DNA from: DASQVO01 sp035640715
GTDB taxonomy: Bacteria; Actinomycetota; Actinomycetes; Streptosporangiales; Streptosporangiaceae
Reading direction: 5' to 3'
Assembly (NCBI GenBank): GCA_035640715.1
Contig: DASQVO010000045.1
Coordinates: forward strand, 1 to 11,164
DNA: 11,164 bases
Part shown: piece by piece, positions 1 through 5,868 of the stretch
How the letters are laid out: every line of letters starts with the position of its first letter
How positions within the stretch are numbered: position 1 is the first letter of the stretch
Position numbers and translations under genes: made by a program
Notes under the pieces: generated by a model
The model's input: the letters and a program-made list of their open reading frames with translations, nothing else
Database searches by the model: none
What the model was told of the DNA's origin: nothing

Positions 1-312
1 TTCGTGCAGGGCAACCGCGGCGTTCAGCGCCGTCTGCCCGCCGAGCGTCGGCAGCACGGCGTCGGGCCGCTCGATCGCGATGACCTTCTCGAGCACGTCG
101 GTGGTGATCGGCTCCACGTAGGTCGCGTCGGCGAACTCCGGATCCGTCATGATCGTCGCCGGGTTCGAGTTGACGAGGCTGACCCTGATGCCCTCGGCCT
201 TGAGGACCCGGCACGCCTGGGTCCCCGAGTAGTCGAACTCGCAGCCCTGCCCGATCACGATCGGGCCCGACCCGATGACGAGTACCGACTTAAGGTCACT
301 GCGACGCGGCAT
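1..312 (-). CDS. carB: Carbamoyl-phosphate synthase large subunit, N-terminal part
   Basis: The first 104 codons of the large subunit of carbamoyl-phosphate synthase are present; the gene continues past the left edge. The subunit uses ammonia delivered by CarA, bicarbonate and two ATP to make carbamoyl phosphate for pyrimidine and arginine synthesis. The visible part is the pre-ATP-grasp region, with the family signatures VLVIGSGPIVIGQGCEFDYS (residues 10-29), VNSNPATIMTD and a GGQTALN block near residue 96. I chose the ATG at 312 because the family alignment starts there and a G-rich ribosome site (GGGGGT) lies about 5 nt upstream; an in-frame GTG directly before it is an alternative. It is last in the pyr operon and separated from carA by 109 bp, whereas the other large genes are joined by overlaps. 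Function is certain by family; length cannot be judged. Confidence 0.97.
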   Translation of the reverse strand, partial: MPRRSDLKSVLVIGSGPIVIGQGCEFDYSGTQACRVLKAEGIRVSLVNSNPATIMTDPEFADATYVEPITTDVLEKVIAIERPDAVLPTLGGQTALNAAVALHE

Positions 313-421
313 CACTACCCCCAAGCCATCCAACCCGGAAAACGGCCATCAGCTCCACCTTCCATGCCGCCCGCAACCAGCGCCGCCTACAACCATGATC
401 GTGGGCTGAAATGGGAGAGCG

Positions 422-1633
422 TCATCGGGGGCGCTCCATCAGGGCGCAGAACTCCCCGAAGAGGCCCGCGGCGTCGTGCGGGCCCGGCGCGGCCTCCGGG
501 TGGTACTGCACGCTGAACACCGGCCGGTCCAGCATCCTCAGCCCCTCCACCACGCCGTCGTTCAGGTTAACGTGGCTGACCACCGCCCGGCCGTATGGCG
601 TGTCGAACGGCTTGAGCGCCCCGGCCGGGGCATGCGCCCAGCCGGATCCGGCCGGGCCGTCATGACCGGTGGCGACGGCGTCAGCACGCTCTTCCTGGCC
701 GGGGAGAGCGGCGGCGAAGCCGTGATTGTGGCTGGTGATGTGGACGCCGCCGCTCGCCAGGTCCATCACGGGCTGGTTCACGCCGCGGTGGCCGTAGCGC
801 AGCTTGTAAGTGCGAAGGCCCAGCGCCAGGCCGAGGATCTGGCTGCCGAAGCAGATGCCGAACACGGGAACGCCGCTGCCCAGGACGCCGCGCATTGCGT
901 CGACCGCGTACCCGGCCGCCGCCGGGTCACCCGGGCCGTTGCTGAAGAACACCCCGTCCGGAGACTCCGCCATGATCGCGGCAGCAGGCGTGTCCGCGGG
1001 CAACACCAGCACTTCGCAGCCGAGCCGTGCCAGGTAGCGCGGAGTCGATGCCTTGATGCCCAGGTCCACCGCCGCGACGCGGTACCTGACCGGGGTGCCG
1101 TCCGGCGGTCTGACGGTGTACGGCTCCGGCGTCGTGACGGTCTTGGCCAGGTCGGCGCCGATCATCCCGGGACTGGCGAGCACCCGGTCAAGGAGCCTGC
1201 CGGGGTCAGGTTCCGTCGTGCTGATCGCCGCACGCATCGCGCCGTGCTCCCGCAGGCGCCGGGTGAGCGCCCGGGTGCCGCGCACCGCGATGCCGGTGAT
1301 GCCCTGGGCACGCAGCTCCTCATCCAGGCCGCGCACAGCGCGCCAGCTCGACGCGATCCGGGCGGGCTCGCGGACGACGTAGCCGCCCACCCAGATCCGG
1401 CGGGATTCCGGGTCTTCGTCGTTGATGCCGGTGTTGCCGATGTGCGGGGCGGTCATGGCGACGATCTGCCCGGCGTAGGAGGGATCGGTCAAGGTCTCCT
1501 GGTATCCGGTCATCCCGGTGTTGAAGACCATCTCGCCGAACGTCTCGCCGTCGGCACCGAACCCGGTGCCGTGCAGCGTCGTGCCGTCCTCAAGGACGAG
1601 AAGCGCCGGCGGCCCGGCGGGGCCCGCGCTCAT
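422..1633 (-). CDS. carA: Carbamoyl-phosphate synthase small (glutaminase) subunit
   Basis: A 403-residue class I glutamine amidotransferase that hydrolyses glutamine and channels ammonia to CarB. The N-terminal CPSase small-subunit domain spans about residues 10-150, with NTGMTGYQE (38-46) and APHIGNTG (62-69). The amidotransferase domain follows. Its nucleophile is Cys261 in GICFGSQ (259-265), and His378 and Glu380 in YHPEA complete the triad, so the enzyme should be active. The length is normal. One conserved block is altered: the usual GIDTRALTR reads VRGTRALTR (117-125), losing the aspartate, and the residue after GICFG is Ser rather than the common His or Asn. The ATG at 1633 overlaps the stop of the upstream 39-codon ORF as ATGA, and a GGGGGA ribosome site lies 6 nt upstream of it. 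It belongs to the pyrR-pyrB-pyrC-carA-carB transcript. Confidence 0.96.
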   Translation of the reverse strand: MSAGPAGPPALLVLEDGTTLHGTGFGADGETFGEMVFNTGMTGYQETLTDPSYAGQIVAMTAPHIGNTGINDEDPESRRIWVGGYVVREPARIASSWRAVRGLDEELRAQGITGIAVRGTRALTRRLREHGAMRAAISTTEPDPGRLLDRVLASPGMIGADLAKTVTTPEPYTVRPPDGTPVRYRVAAVDLGIKASTPRYLARLGCEVLVLPADTPAAAIMAESPDGVFFSNGPGDPAAAGYAVDAMRGVLGSGVPVFGICFGSQILGLALGLRTYKLRYGHRGVNQPVMDLASGGVHITSHNHGFAAALPGQEERADAVATGHDGPAGSGWAHAPAGALKPFDTPYGRAVVSHVNLNDGVVEGLRMLDRPVFSVQYHPEAAPGPHDAAGLFGEFCALMERPR

Positions 1634-1749
1634 GCCCTGTCCCCCGCTCGCTTCCGGGGCGCCTGGAGGCGCCGCCTTCCCTCGTCGCTCGTACCCTGTC
1701 TCCCCGCTCGCCTCCGGGGCGCCTTGGAGCGCCCCTCCAGCTCGCTCAT
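1630..1749 (-). CDS. Small basic repeat-built ORF between pyrC and carA
   Basis: A 39-codon reading frame fills the pyrC-carA gap exactly. Its ATG overlaps the pyrC stop (ATGA, 1749-1746) and its TGA overlaps the carA start (ATGA, 1633-1630). The peptide is strongly basic (11 Arg, 2 Lys, 5 acidic residues) and has two related halves, APRRRAG (10-16) and APRKRAG (30-36), twenty residues apart. It has no hydrophobic segment and I recognise no family. From memory, other actinobacteria carry a membrane-protein gene at this place (SCO1485/Rv1382 position); nothing here resembles one. It may be translated simply to carry ribosomes from pyrC to carA, or it may be a duplication by-product. The frame and both overlaps are seen directly; a peptide function is unproven. 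Confidence 0.45.
   Translation of the reverse strand: MSELEGRSKAPRRRAGRQGTSDEGRRRLQAPRKRAGDRA
1634..1749 (-). repeat. Two tandem 57/59-bp units in the pyrC-carA junction
   Basis: Read on the minus strand, unit 1 (1749-1693) begins ATGAGCGA and unit 2 (1692-1634) begins ACGAGCGA. carA itself then begins ATGAGCGC, like the start of a third unit. The cores GGCGCCCCGG-AGGCGAGCGGGG and GGCGCCCCGG-AAGCGAGCGGGG lie 60 bp apart. Both units end in a GACAGGG ribosome-site-like segment. This looks like tandem duplication of a stop/start coupling segment. The start codon became ACG in unit 2, and small indels put the final TGA over the carA ATG. Confidence 0.8.
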
Positions 1750-3050
1750 GCCAGCTTCCCGTCGAGCACGGTCAGTGTCCCGCGCAGGAACGTCGCCACT
1801 ACCCGGCCCGGCAGTGCCACGCCGCCGAACGGCGTGTTGCGGCTCTTCGAGGCGTGGACGGCCGGATCCACCGGCTCCCGCGGCGCCGCCGGGTCGTAGA
1901 GCATGAGGTTCGCCGGCACGCCGGGACCGGGCAGGTTGCCGTGCCCGCTGAGCCGGCCGATGCCAGCCGGGCGGACAGACATCCGGTCTGCGACCCCGGC
2001 CCAGTCGAGCAGCCCGGTCTCCACCATTGCCTCCTGCACCGCGCGCAGCGCAACCTCCAGGCCCGTCATGCCGAACGCGGCCTCCACCCATTCCGTGTCC
2101 TTGGCCTCTGCCGGGTGCGGGGCGTGATCTGTCGCCACGCAGTCGATCGTCCCCTCGGCGAGCCCCTGCCGCAGGGCCTCGACGTCGGCTGCGGTCCGCA
2201 GCGGCGGGTTCACTTTGTATACCGGGTCATAGCCCTGAACGAGGTCGTCGGTGAGCAGCAGGTGGTGCGGCGTGACCTCGGCGGTCACCCGCCACCCCTT
2301 GGACTTGGCCGAGCGGATGATCTCCACGGATCCCGCGGTGGAGACGTGGCAGACGTGCAGGGCCGAGCCGACGTGCGCGGCGAGCAGGCAGTCCCGGGCG
2401 ATGATCGCCTCCTCCGCGACGGCCGGCCAGCCGGCCAGGCCCAGGCGGCCGGACACCTCGCCCTCGTTCATCTGTGCACTCTCGGTGAGCCGCGGTTCCT
2501 GCGCGTGCTGGGCAATCACCCCGTCGAACGCCTTGACGTACTCGAGCGCGCGGCGCATCAGCAGCGGGTCGGACACGCAGCGGCCGTCGTCGGAGAAGAC
2601 CCGCACCCGCGCGGCGGAATCGGCCATGGTGCCCAGCTCGGCCAGCCGCACGCCCGCGAGCCCGAGGGTGACGGCGCCGACCGGCTGCACGTCGCAGTGC
2701 CCGGCCTCGCGGCCCAGCCGCCAGACCTGCTCCACCACGCCGGCGGTGTCGGCGACCGGCTCGGTGTTGGCCATGGCATGCACGGCGGTGTAGCCGCCCA
2801 GCGCCGCGGCCTGCGTGCCGGTTTCGATGGTTTCCGCGTCTTCCCGGCCGGGCTCGCGCAGATGCGTGTGGAGGTCGACGAGCCCGGGCAGTGCGACGAG
2901 TCCATCCGCGTCGAGCACCTGGGCACCCGCCGCGGCGATCCGCGCCCCGGTCTCCGCGATCACCCCGTCGCGCAGCAGCAGGTCGCTGCGCTGCCCGTCG
3001 GGCAGCCGGGCCCCCCTGATCAGCCATGTGTCCACCACGCCGTTCACCAT
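1746..3050 (-). CDS. pyrC: Dihydroorotase (type I)
   Basis: A 434-residue cytosolic amidohydrolase that cyclises carbamoyl-aspartate to dihydroorotate, the third pyrimidine step. The metal-site motif HTHLREPG is at residues 61-68, with ETIETGTQAA just after. The DDG turn is at 154-156, His182 and His235 are metal or substrate ligands, and TDHAPH at 307-312 carries Asp308. The C-terminal SKSRNTPFGG (401-410) closes the barrel. Length and motifs are typical of type I enzymes. The frame stays open upstream to 3254, but that extension covers the end of pyrB and the junction repeats and has no dihydroorotase character. I therefore place the start at the ATG at 3050, directly after AGGAAGG; the GTG one codon later gives better spacing and is an alternative. 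Its stop overlaps the start of the small ORF before carA. Confidence 0.96.
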   Translation of the reverse strand: MVNGVVDTWLIRGARLPDGQRSDLLLRDGVIAETGARIAAAGAQVLDADGLVALPGLVDLHTHLREPGREDAETIETGTQAAALGGYTAVHAMANTEPVADTAGVVEQVWRLGREAGHCDVQPVGAVTLGLAGVRLAELGTMADSAARVRVFSDDGRCVSDPLLMRRALEYVKAFDGVIAQHAQEPRLTESAQMNEGEVSGRLGLAGWPAVAEEAIIARDCLLAAHVGSALHVCHVSTAGSVEIIRSAKSKGWRVTAEVTPHHLLLTDDLVQGYDPVYKVNPPLRTAADVEALRQGLAEGTIDCVATDHAPHPAEAKDTEWVEAAFGMTGLEVALRAVQEAMVETGLLDWAGVADRMSVRPAGIGRLSGHGNLPGPGVPANLMLYDPAAPREPVDPAVHASKSRNTPFGGVALPGRVVATFLRGTLTVLDGKLA

Positions 3051-3130
3051 GCCTTCCTCGCCGCTGTGCCCTTCCCCGCCGCCGTGCCTTTCCCGGTCAC
3101 CATGCCTTTTCCGGTCACCATGCCTTCCCC
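3041..3130 (-). repeat. Five 18-bp tandem repeats spanning the pyrB stop and pyrC start
   Basis: Five contiguous degenerate 18-bp units run 3113-3130, 3095-3112, 3077-3094, 3059-3076 and 3041-3058. On the plus strand they read ggtcaccatgccttcccc, ggtcaccatgccttttcc, cgccgccgtgcctttccc, cgccgctgtgcccttccc and cgttcaccatgccttcct. On the coding strand a unit is ribosome-site-like GGAAGGC followed by ATGGTGA. The first unit contains the pyrB stop and the last contains the pyrC ATG, so the array exactly fills the junction. Because 18 bp is six codons, frame is kept across units. Confidence 0.88.
3044..3121 (-). CDS. Possible 25-codon repeat peptide linking pyrB to pyrC
   Basis: An ATG at 3121 opens 4 nt before the end of the pyrB stop (ATGGTGA). 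It reads 25 codons through the 18-bp repeats and ends at a TGA that sits in the same ATGGTGA arrangement over the pyrC start. The peptide repeats MVTGKG-type hexamers and ends RKAW, like the GKAW end of PyrB. A GGAAGGC ribosome-site-like segment precedes the ATG. No family is recognisable. It may be a coupling frame rather than a functional peptide, or mere repeat coincidence. Confidence 0.3.
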   Translation of the reverse strand: MVTGKGMVTGKGTAAGKGTAARKAW

Positions 3131-4077
3131 GGGAGTTCCGCACCGCCGAGGAGCAGGTACAGCACGGCCATCCGGACGCTGACACCGTTCGCCACCTGCT
3201 CCACGATCGTGGACCTGGCGGAGTCCGCCACTTCCGCGGCGATCTCGACACCACGGTTCATGGGCCCCGGGTGCATGACGATGGCGTGCTCGGGCAGCAG
3301 CGCCATCCGGGTGGCGTCCAGGCCATACCTCCGGCTGTACTCGCGCACGCTGGGGAAGTAAGCGGCGGTCATCCGCTCCTGCTGGACCCGCAGCATCATG
3401 ATCACATCGCTTTTCGGCAGCACCGCGTCCAGGTCGTAGCTCACCTCGCAGGGCCAGCCGTCGACGGCCAGCGGGAACAGCGTCGGCGGCGCGACGAGGG
3501 TCGTCTCCGCGCCGAGGATGTTGAGCAGGAGAATGTTCGACCGGGCGACGCGGCTGTGCAGGACGTCGCCGACGATCGTGACCCGCACGCCGTCCAGCGC
3601 GGCCCGGCTGGTGCCGCCAGCCGGGCGCAGGCCGAGCCTGCGCCGGATGGTGAACGCGTCGAGAAGGGCCTGGGTGGGATGCTCGTGGGTGCCGTCGCCC
3701 GCGTTCACCACGCTGCCCTTGACCCAGCCGGCCAGCCGGTGCGGGGCACCCGAGGCGAAGTGCCTGATCACCACGGCGTCCGCGCCCATGGCCTCGAGCG
3801 TCAGTGCCGTGTCCTTGAGGCTCTCGCCCTTCGCGACGCTGGATCCCTTCGCCGAGAAGTTGATGACGTCGGCGGACAGCCGCTTGGCGGCCGCCTCGAA
3901 CGAGATCCTGGTCCTGGTCGAATCCTCGAAGAACAGGTTGACAACGGTGCGGCCCCGCAGCGTCGGCAGCTTCTTGATCGGCCGGTCGGCCATGCGGGCG
4001 AGCTCTTCGGCGGTGTCGAGAATGAGCAGCGCGTCATCCCTGCTGAGATCCCCTGCCGAGATCAGGTGCCGGTTCAT
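3115..4077 (-). CDS. pyrB: Aspartate carbamoyltransferase catalytic subunit
   Basis: A 320-residue enzyme that joins carbamoyl phosphate to aspartate, the committed pyrimidine step. The carbamoyl-phosphate loop FEDSTRTR is at residues 50-57 and Lys83 lies in KGES. HPTQALLD (133-140) and GDVLHSRVARS (170-180) follow. The aspartate-site residues include Arg230, and HPGPMNRG is at 269-276. Length and all catalytic motifs are normal for a bacterial PyrB; no PyrI subunit gene is seen. The ATG at 4077 overlaps the pyrR stop as ATGA, and AAGGAG lies 7 nt upstream inside pyrR, so translation is probably coupled. The last four residues (GKAW) and stop lie in the first unit of the 18-bp repeat array that leads into pyrC. 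Confidence 0.97.
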   Translation of the reverse strand: MNRHLISAGDLSRDDALLILDTAEELARMADRPIKKLPTLRGRTVVNLFFEDSTRTRISFEAAAKRLSADVINFSAKGSSVAKGESLKDTALTLEAMGADAVVIRHFASGAPHRLAGWVKGSVVNAGDGTHEHPTQALLDAFTIRRRLGLRPAGGTSRAALDGVRVTIVGDVLHSRVARSNILLLNILGAETTLVAPPTLFPLAVDGWPCEVSYDLDAVLPKSDVIMMLRVQQERMTAAYFPSVREYSRRYGLDATRMALLPEHAIVMHPGPMNRGVEIAAEVADSARSTIVEQVANGVSVRMAVLYLLLGGAELPGKAW

Positions 4078-4811
4078 GCCTGCGCGCTCCTTGTCGTCCC
4101 GCTCGCCGCCCGGTCGCCGTTCCCCGGCCTGCCGGCTTCCCCGCGCCGGCCGGGCCCGCCGCCTTCCCGGGGCCCGCTGCGCTCGACGGGTCCGCCGCGA
4201 TCGCCAGGCTCAGCGGCGGCCGGTCCACCGAGGAGGACCGCGTCCTCACCGTCGACCTCGCTGAGCAGAACCCGAACCACCTCGCGCTGGGAGGTCGGCA
4301 GATTCTTGCCCACATAGTCGGCACGGATCGGCAGCTCACGGTGACCGCGGTCGACGAGGACCGCGAGCTGGACCGAGCGCGGCCTGCCGAGGTCGATGAG
4401 CGCATCGAGCGCCGCCCGTACGGTGCGCCCCGAGTAGAGCACGTCATCGACGACGACGACCGTCTTACCGTCGATGCCTTCCGGCGGCACCTCGGTGCGC
4501 CCGAGCGCGCGGGCGGGCCGGAGCCGGAGGTCATCCCGGTACATGGTGACGTCCAGCGAGCCCCACGGGACCACCTGGCCCTCGAACTCGCCGGCACGCT
4601 CGGCAAGCCGCCGGGCGAGCGGCACTCCCCTCGTGGGGATCCCGAGCAGCATGACGTCACCGGCGCCATGGGTACGCTCCAGGATCTCGTGCGCGATCCT
4701 GGTCAGCGCTCGCTGGATCTCCGCCGGCTCAAGGACCCGCTTCTGGTTCCCGTCGACTGAGCCGCCGGCGAGCGGGCTGGTCTCACCATCTCCCGCGGTG
4801 CGCGCATGCAT
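4074..4811 (-). CDS. pyrR: PyrR bifunctional regulator / uracil phosphoribosyltransferase-like protein
   Basis: The first gene of the operon encodes a type I phosphoribosyltransferase-fold protein. In other bacteria PyrR binds a hairpin in pyr mRNA when UMP or UTP is high and may also have uracil phosphoribosyltransferase activity. The conserved core runs about residues 27-195, with GIPTRG at 57-62, the PRPP loop VVVVDDVLYSGRT at 118-130 and VDRGHRELPIRADYVGKNLPTS-type residues at 153-174. At 245 residues it exceeds the usual 180-190. The excess is a 25-residue start and a 50-residue Gly/Pro/Arg-rich tail (from about 195) that looks disordered. The ATG at 4811 is fixed by a strong AAAGGAGG site 9 nt upstream. 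That site lies in a hairpin resembling a PyrR target, implying autoregulation. The stop overlaps pyrB. Confidence 0.95.
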   Translation of the reverse strand: MHARTAGDGETSPLAGGSVDGNQKRVLEPAEIQRALTRIAHEILERTHGAGDVMLLGIPTRGVPLARRLAERAGEFEGQVVPWGSLDVTMYRDDLRLRPARALGRTEVPPEGIDGKTVVVVDDVLYSGRTVRAALDALIDLGRPRSVQLAVLVDRGHRELPIRADYVGKNLPTSQREVVRVLLSEVDGEDAVLLGGPAAAEPGDRGGPVERSGPREGGGPGRRGEAGRPGNGDRAASGTTRSAQA

Positions 4812-4820
4812 CAGCCGCGA

Positions 4821-4857
4821 CCTCCTTTACCGCCTCACTGAACGGTCCCTTAAAGGA
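4821..4857 (-). promoter_or_regulatory. PyrR-type RNA binding hairpin that includes the pyrR ribosome-binding site
   Basis: On the pyrR mRNA, UCCUUU (4857-4852) pairs with AAAGGA (4828-4823). A five-base purine bulge AAGGG follows on the 5' side, then an ACCG/CGGU stem (4846-4843 with 4832-4829), two U-G pairs and the hexaloop CAGUGA (4840-4835). Known PyrR targets combine a lower stem, a 5' purine bulge, an upper stem and a CNGNGA loop, and all are present. The lower stem's 3' strand is the Shine-Dalgarno sequence, so PyrR binding would hide it. Translational repression by PyrR has been described in Mycobacterium smegmatis. The pairing is read by eye, not computed. Confidence 0.72.
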
Positions 4858-4871
4858 CGTCTGTCCACATC

Positions 4872-4880
4872 ACGCTATCA
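4872..4880 (-). promoter_or_regulatory. Candidate extended -10 promoter of the pyr operon
   Basis: The minus strand reads TGA-TAGCGT, matching the extended -10 pattern TGN-TANNNT. Transcription would begin near 4865, just before the PyrR-type hairpin, giving a leader of about 55 nt. No good -35 hexamer lies 17-18 nt upstream, which is tolerated when an extended -10 is present. It is judged only by pattern and position. Confidence 0.4.
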
Positions 4881-5024
4881 GGAGCCATTGAATGACGCCC
4901 GACTCCACGCCGCGGGCCGCGGATGCTCCCGCGTGTCGTGTCCTGGGCCCCGCGCCACCGCTCCGGACGCCCGGCGCACCGCCCCGGGTACGGGCAGGAC
5001 ATGCGCGCGAAACCCCGCTAGTAG

Positions 5025-5040
5025 CGTGATTTAGATCACG
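5025..5040. promoter_or_regulatory. CRP/FNR-like palindrome in the pyrR-bldD spacer
   Basis: CGTGAT-TTAG-ATCACG is a perfect 6-bp inverted repeat with a 4-bp centre. It contains GTGA-N6-TCAC, the core of CRP/FNR-family operators. It lies about 145 bp upstream of the candidate pyr -10 and about 175 bp upstream of the bldD -35. The regulator is unknown. Confidence 0.4.
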
Positions 5041-5114
5041 TTGACGCAAGCTATCAGAACATAACAAGCCTGTGCCGACCATCAGAAAACGGGCGTTCAC
5101 GACGGCTAAAGTCC

Positions 5115-5269
5115 CGGTTACGCCGAGGTTCCCGAACGCTGAGCGCGGGGTACATAACGCTCCGGAAGGGCGGACCGGTTACCGGGTAAGTTCAACCAGT
5201 TTTTGCCATTCGGCTTGACCTTGTCGTGCTCGCGGCTTACCGTCACTGTCCGTAACCGTTACCGTAAGC
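5115..5269. promoter_or_regulatory. Cluster of GTTAC/GTAAC elements around the bldD promoter
   Basis: CGGTTACG lies at 5115-5122. CCGGT-T-ACCGG (5175-5185) and GTAAC-C-GTTAC (5252-5262) are perfect 5-bp palindromes with a single central base. GCTTAC (5235-5240, overlapping the -10) and GTAAGC (5264-5269) form an outer pair around the second palindrome and the expected transcription start. An AGTGAC core, reported in BldD sites, occurs on the minus strand at 5247-5242. BldD represses its own gene in Streptomyces, so autoregulation is likely. The exact published 15-bp BldD palindrome is not present. Confidence 0.4.
5215..5243 (+). promoter_or_regulatory. Probable sigma-70-type promoter of bldD
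   Basis: TTGACC (5215-5220) and TACCGT (5238-5243) are separated by exactly 17 bp, matching actinobacterial housekeeping -35 and TANNNT -10 elements. Transcription would start near 5250, giving a leader of about 44 nt before the bldD ATG. Palindromic GTTAC/GTAAC elements surround it. Confidence 0.6.
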
Positions 5270-5293
5270 TATGACTGGCCGGGGGGCCGAAAG

Positions 5294-5788
5294 ATGCCAT
5301 CTGAGTACGCGAAGACACTGGGCGCGCGGTTGCGCGCTATCCGCACGCAGCAGGGACTGTCCCTGCATGGAGTCGAGGAGAAGTCACGCGGGCGGTGGAA
5401 GGCCGTCGTCGTTGGCTCGTACGAGCGCGGCGACCGGTCCGTAACTGTCCAGAAGCTTGCCGAGCTGGCCGAGTTCTACGGCGTGCCGGTCTCCGAGCTG
5501 CTTCCCGGTGACGCCATGCCGGCGCCGCTCGCGCCAACGCCCAAGCTCGTTATCGACTTGGAGCGCATGAACGAGCTGCCGAAGGAAAAGGCCGGCCCGC
5601 TGGCCCGCTACATCGCCACCATCCAGAGCCAGCGTGGTGACTACAACGGCCGGGTGCTGTCCGTGCGGCAGGAGGACCTCCGGTCGCTCGCCGTCATCTA
5701 TGACAAGTCGCCCGCCGACCTCACCGAGGAACTGATCAACTGGGGCGTGCTGGACTCCGACGCTCGCGGCGCCATCGACACGCTCTGA
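5294..5788 (+). CDS. bldD: Developmental master regulator BldD (XRE-type, c-di-GMP-responsive)
   Basis: A 164-residue DNA-binding repressor of sporulation genes during vegetative growth. The XRE helix-turn-helix covers about residues 5-70, including RAIRTQQGLSLHGVEEKS, WKAVVVGSYERGDR and FYGVPVSELLPG; a short linker leads to the C-terminal ligand domain (about 82-164). The c-di-GMP signature is present as RGD (114-116), eight residues, then RQED (125-128). This fits the required RxD-X8-RxxD spacing, with Glu for Asp at 127 compared with the RQDD I recall from S. coelicolor. Length and sequence agree with Streptomyces BldD nearly throughout, so dimerisation by a c-di-GMP tetramer is expected. 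The ATG at 5294 matches the family start; the ribosome site is weak (GGGGG about 7 nt upstream). It is divergent from pyrR and followed by a hairpin terminator. Confidence 0.96.
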   Translation: MPSEYAKTLGARLRAIRTQQGLSLHGVEEKSRGRWKAVVVGSYERGDRSVTVQKLAELAEFYGVPVSELLPGDAMPAPLAPTPKLVIDLERMNELPKEKAGPLARYIATIQSQRGDYNGRVLSVRQEDLRSLAVIYDKSPADLTEELINWGVLDSDARGAIDTL

Positions 5789-5810
5789 CCCCGGCATCCT
5801 TCCGCTCCTG

Positions 5811-5868
5811 CCGGGCAAGGGCAGCCAGCCCAGGCAAGGCTGCACCGTGCCTTGTCCTTGCCGCCCGG
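5811..5868. terminator. Probable bidirectional hairpin terminator between bldD and the HEPN gene
   Basis: CCGGGC (5811-5816) pairs with GCCCGG (5863-5868), and overlapping CAAGG (5816-5820) with CCTTG (5856-5860). Inside them a perfect CAAGGC / GCCTTG hairpin (5835-5840 with 5849-5854) has an 8-nt loop. There is no T-tract, as is common in GC-rich actinobacteria. It lies in the 232-bp gap between two convergent genes, where a shared terminator is expected. The rest of that gap shows nothing else. Confidence 0.5.

Larger units (their letters stand above)
4812..5293. other. Divergent pyrR/bldD control region without genes
   Basis: This 482-bp gap separates the starts of pyrR and bldD. I see no convincing small gene. 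It holds the pyrR leader hairpin (4821-4857), a candidate pyr promoter (4872-4880), a CCGCGG-G-CCGCGG palindrome (4910-4922), a GTGA-N6-TCAC palindrome (5025-5040), and GTTAC/GTAAC elements around a bldD promoter (5115-5269). The part around 5020-5100 is clearly more A/T-rich than the flanking genes. Confidence 0.7.

Noticed and set aside
387..425. A 12-codon frame overlapping the carA stop by ATGA, in the carA-carB spacer
   Set aside because: It ends at a TAG far from carB and shows no repeats, unlike the two junction ORFs; an ATGA is common by chance.
1750..2091. A longer 153-codon version of the mini-ORF starting inside pyrC
   Set aside because: The upstream part is an out-of-frame copy of pyrC; only the 39 codons from 1749 fill non-coding space.
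3051..3254. Longer pyrC starting at 3254
   Set aside because: The extra 68 codons run through pyrB and the 18-bp repeats in another frame, and dihydroorotase homology and a ribosome site begin at 3050.
476..4317. Long open frames on the plus strand opposite the pyr operon (for example 476-1906, 1518-3182, 2815-4317)
   Set aside because: They are mirror images of the well-recognised carA, pyrC and pyrB/pyrR genes in GC-rich DNA; their proteins are Arg/Pro/Ala-rich with no family features.
5041..5065. TTGACG at 5041 with CATAAC as a plus-strand promoter
   Set aside because: The spacing is only 13 bp; the TTGACC/TACCGT pair at 5215-5243 is much better placed.
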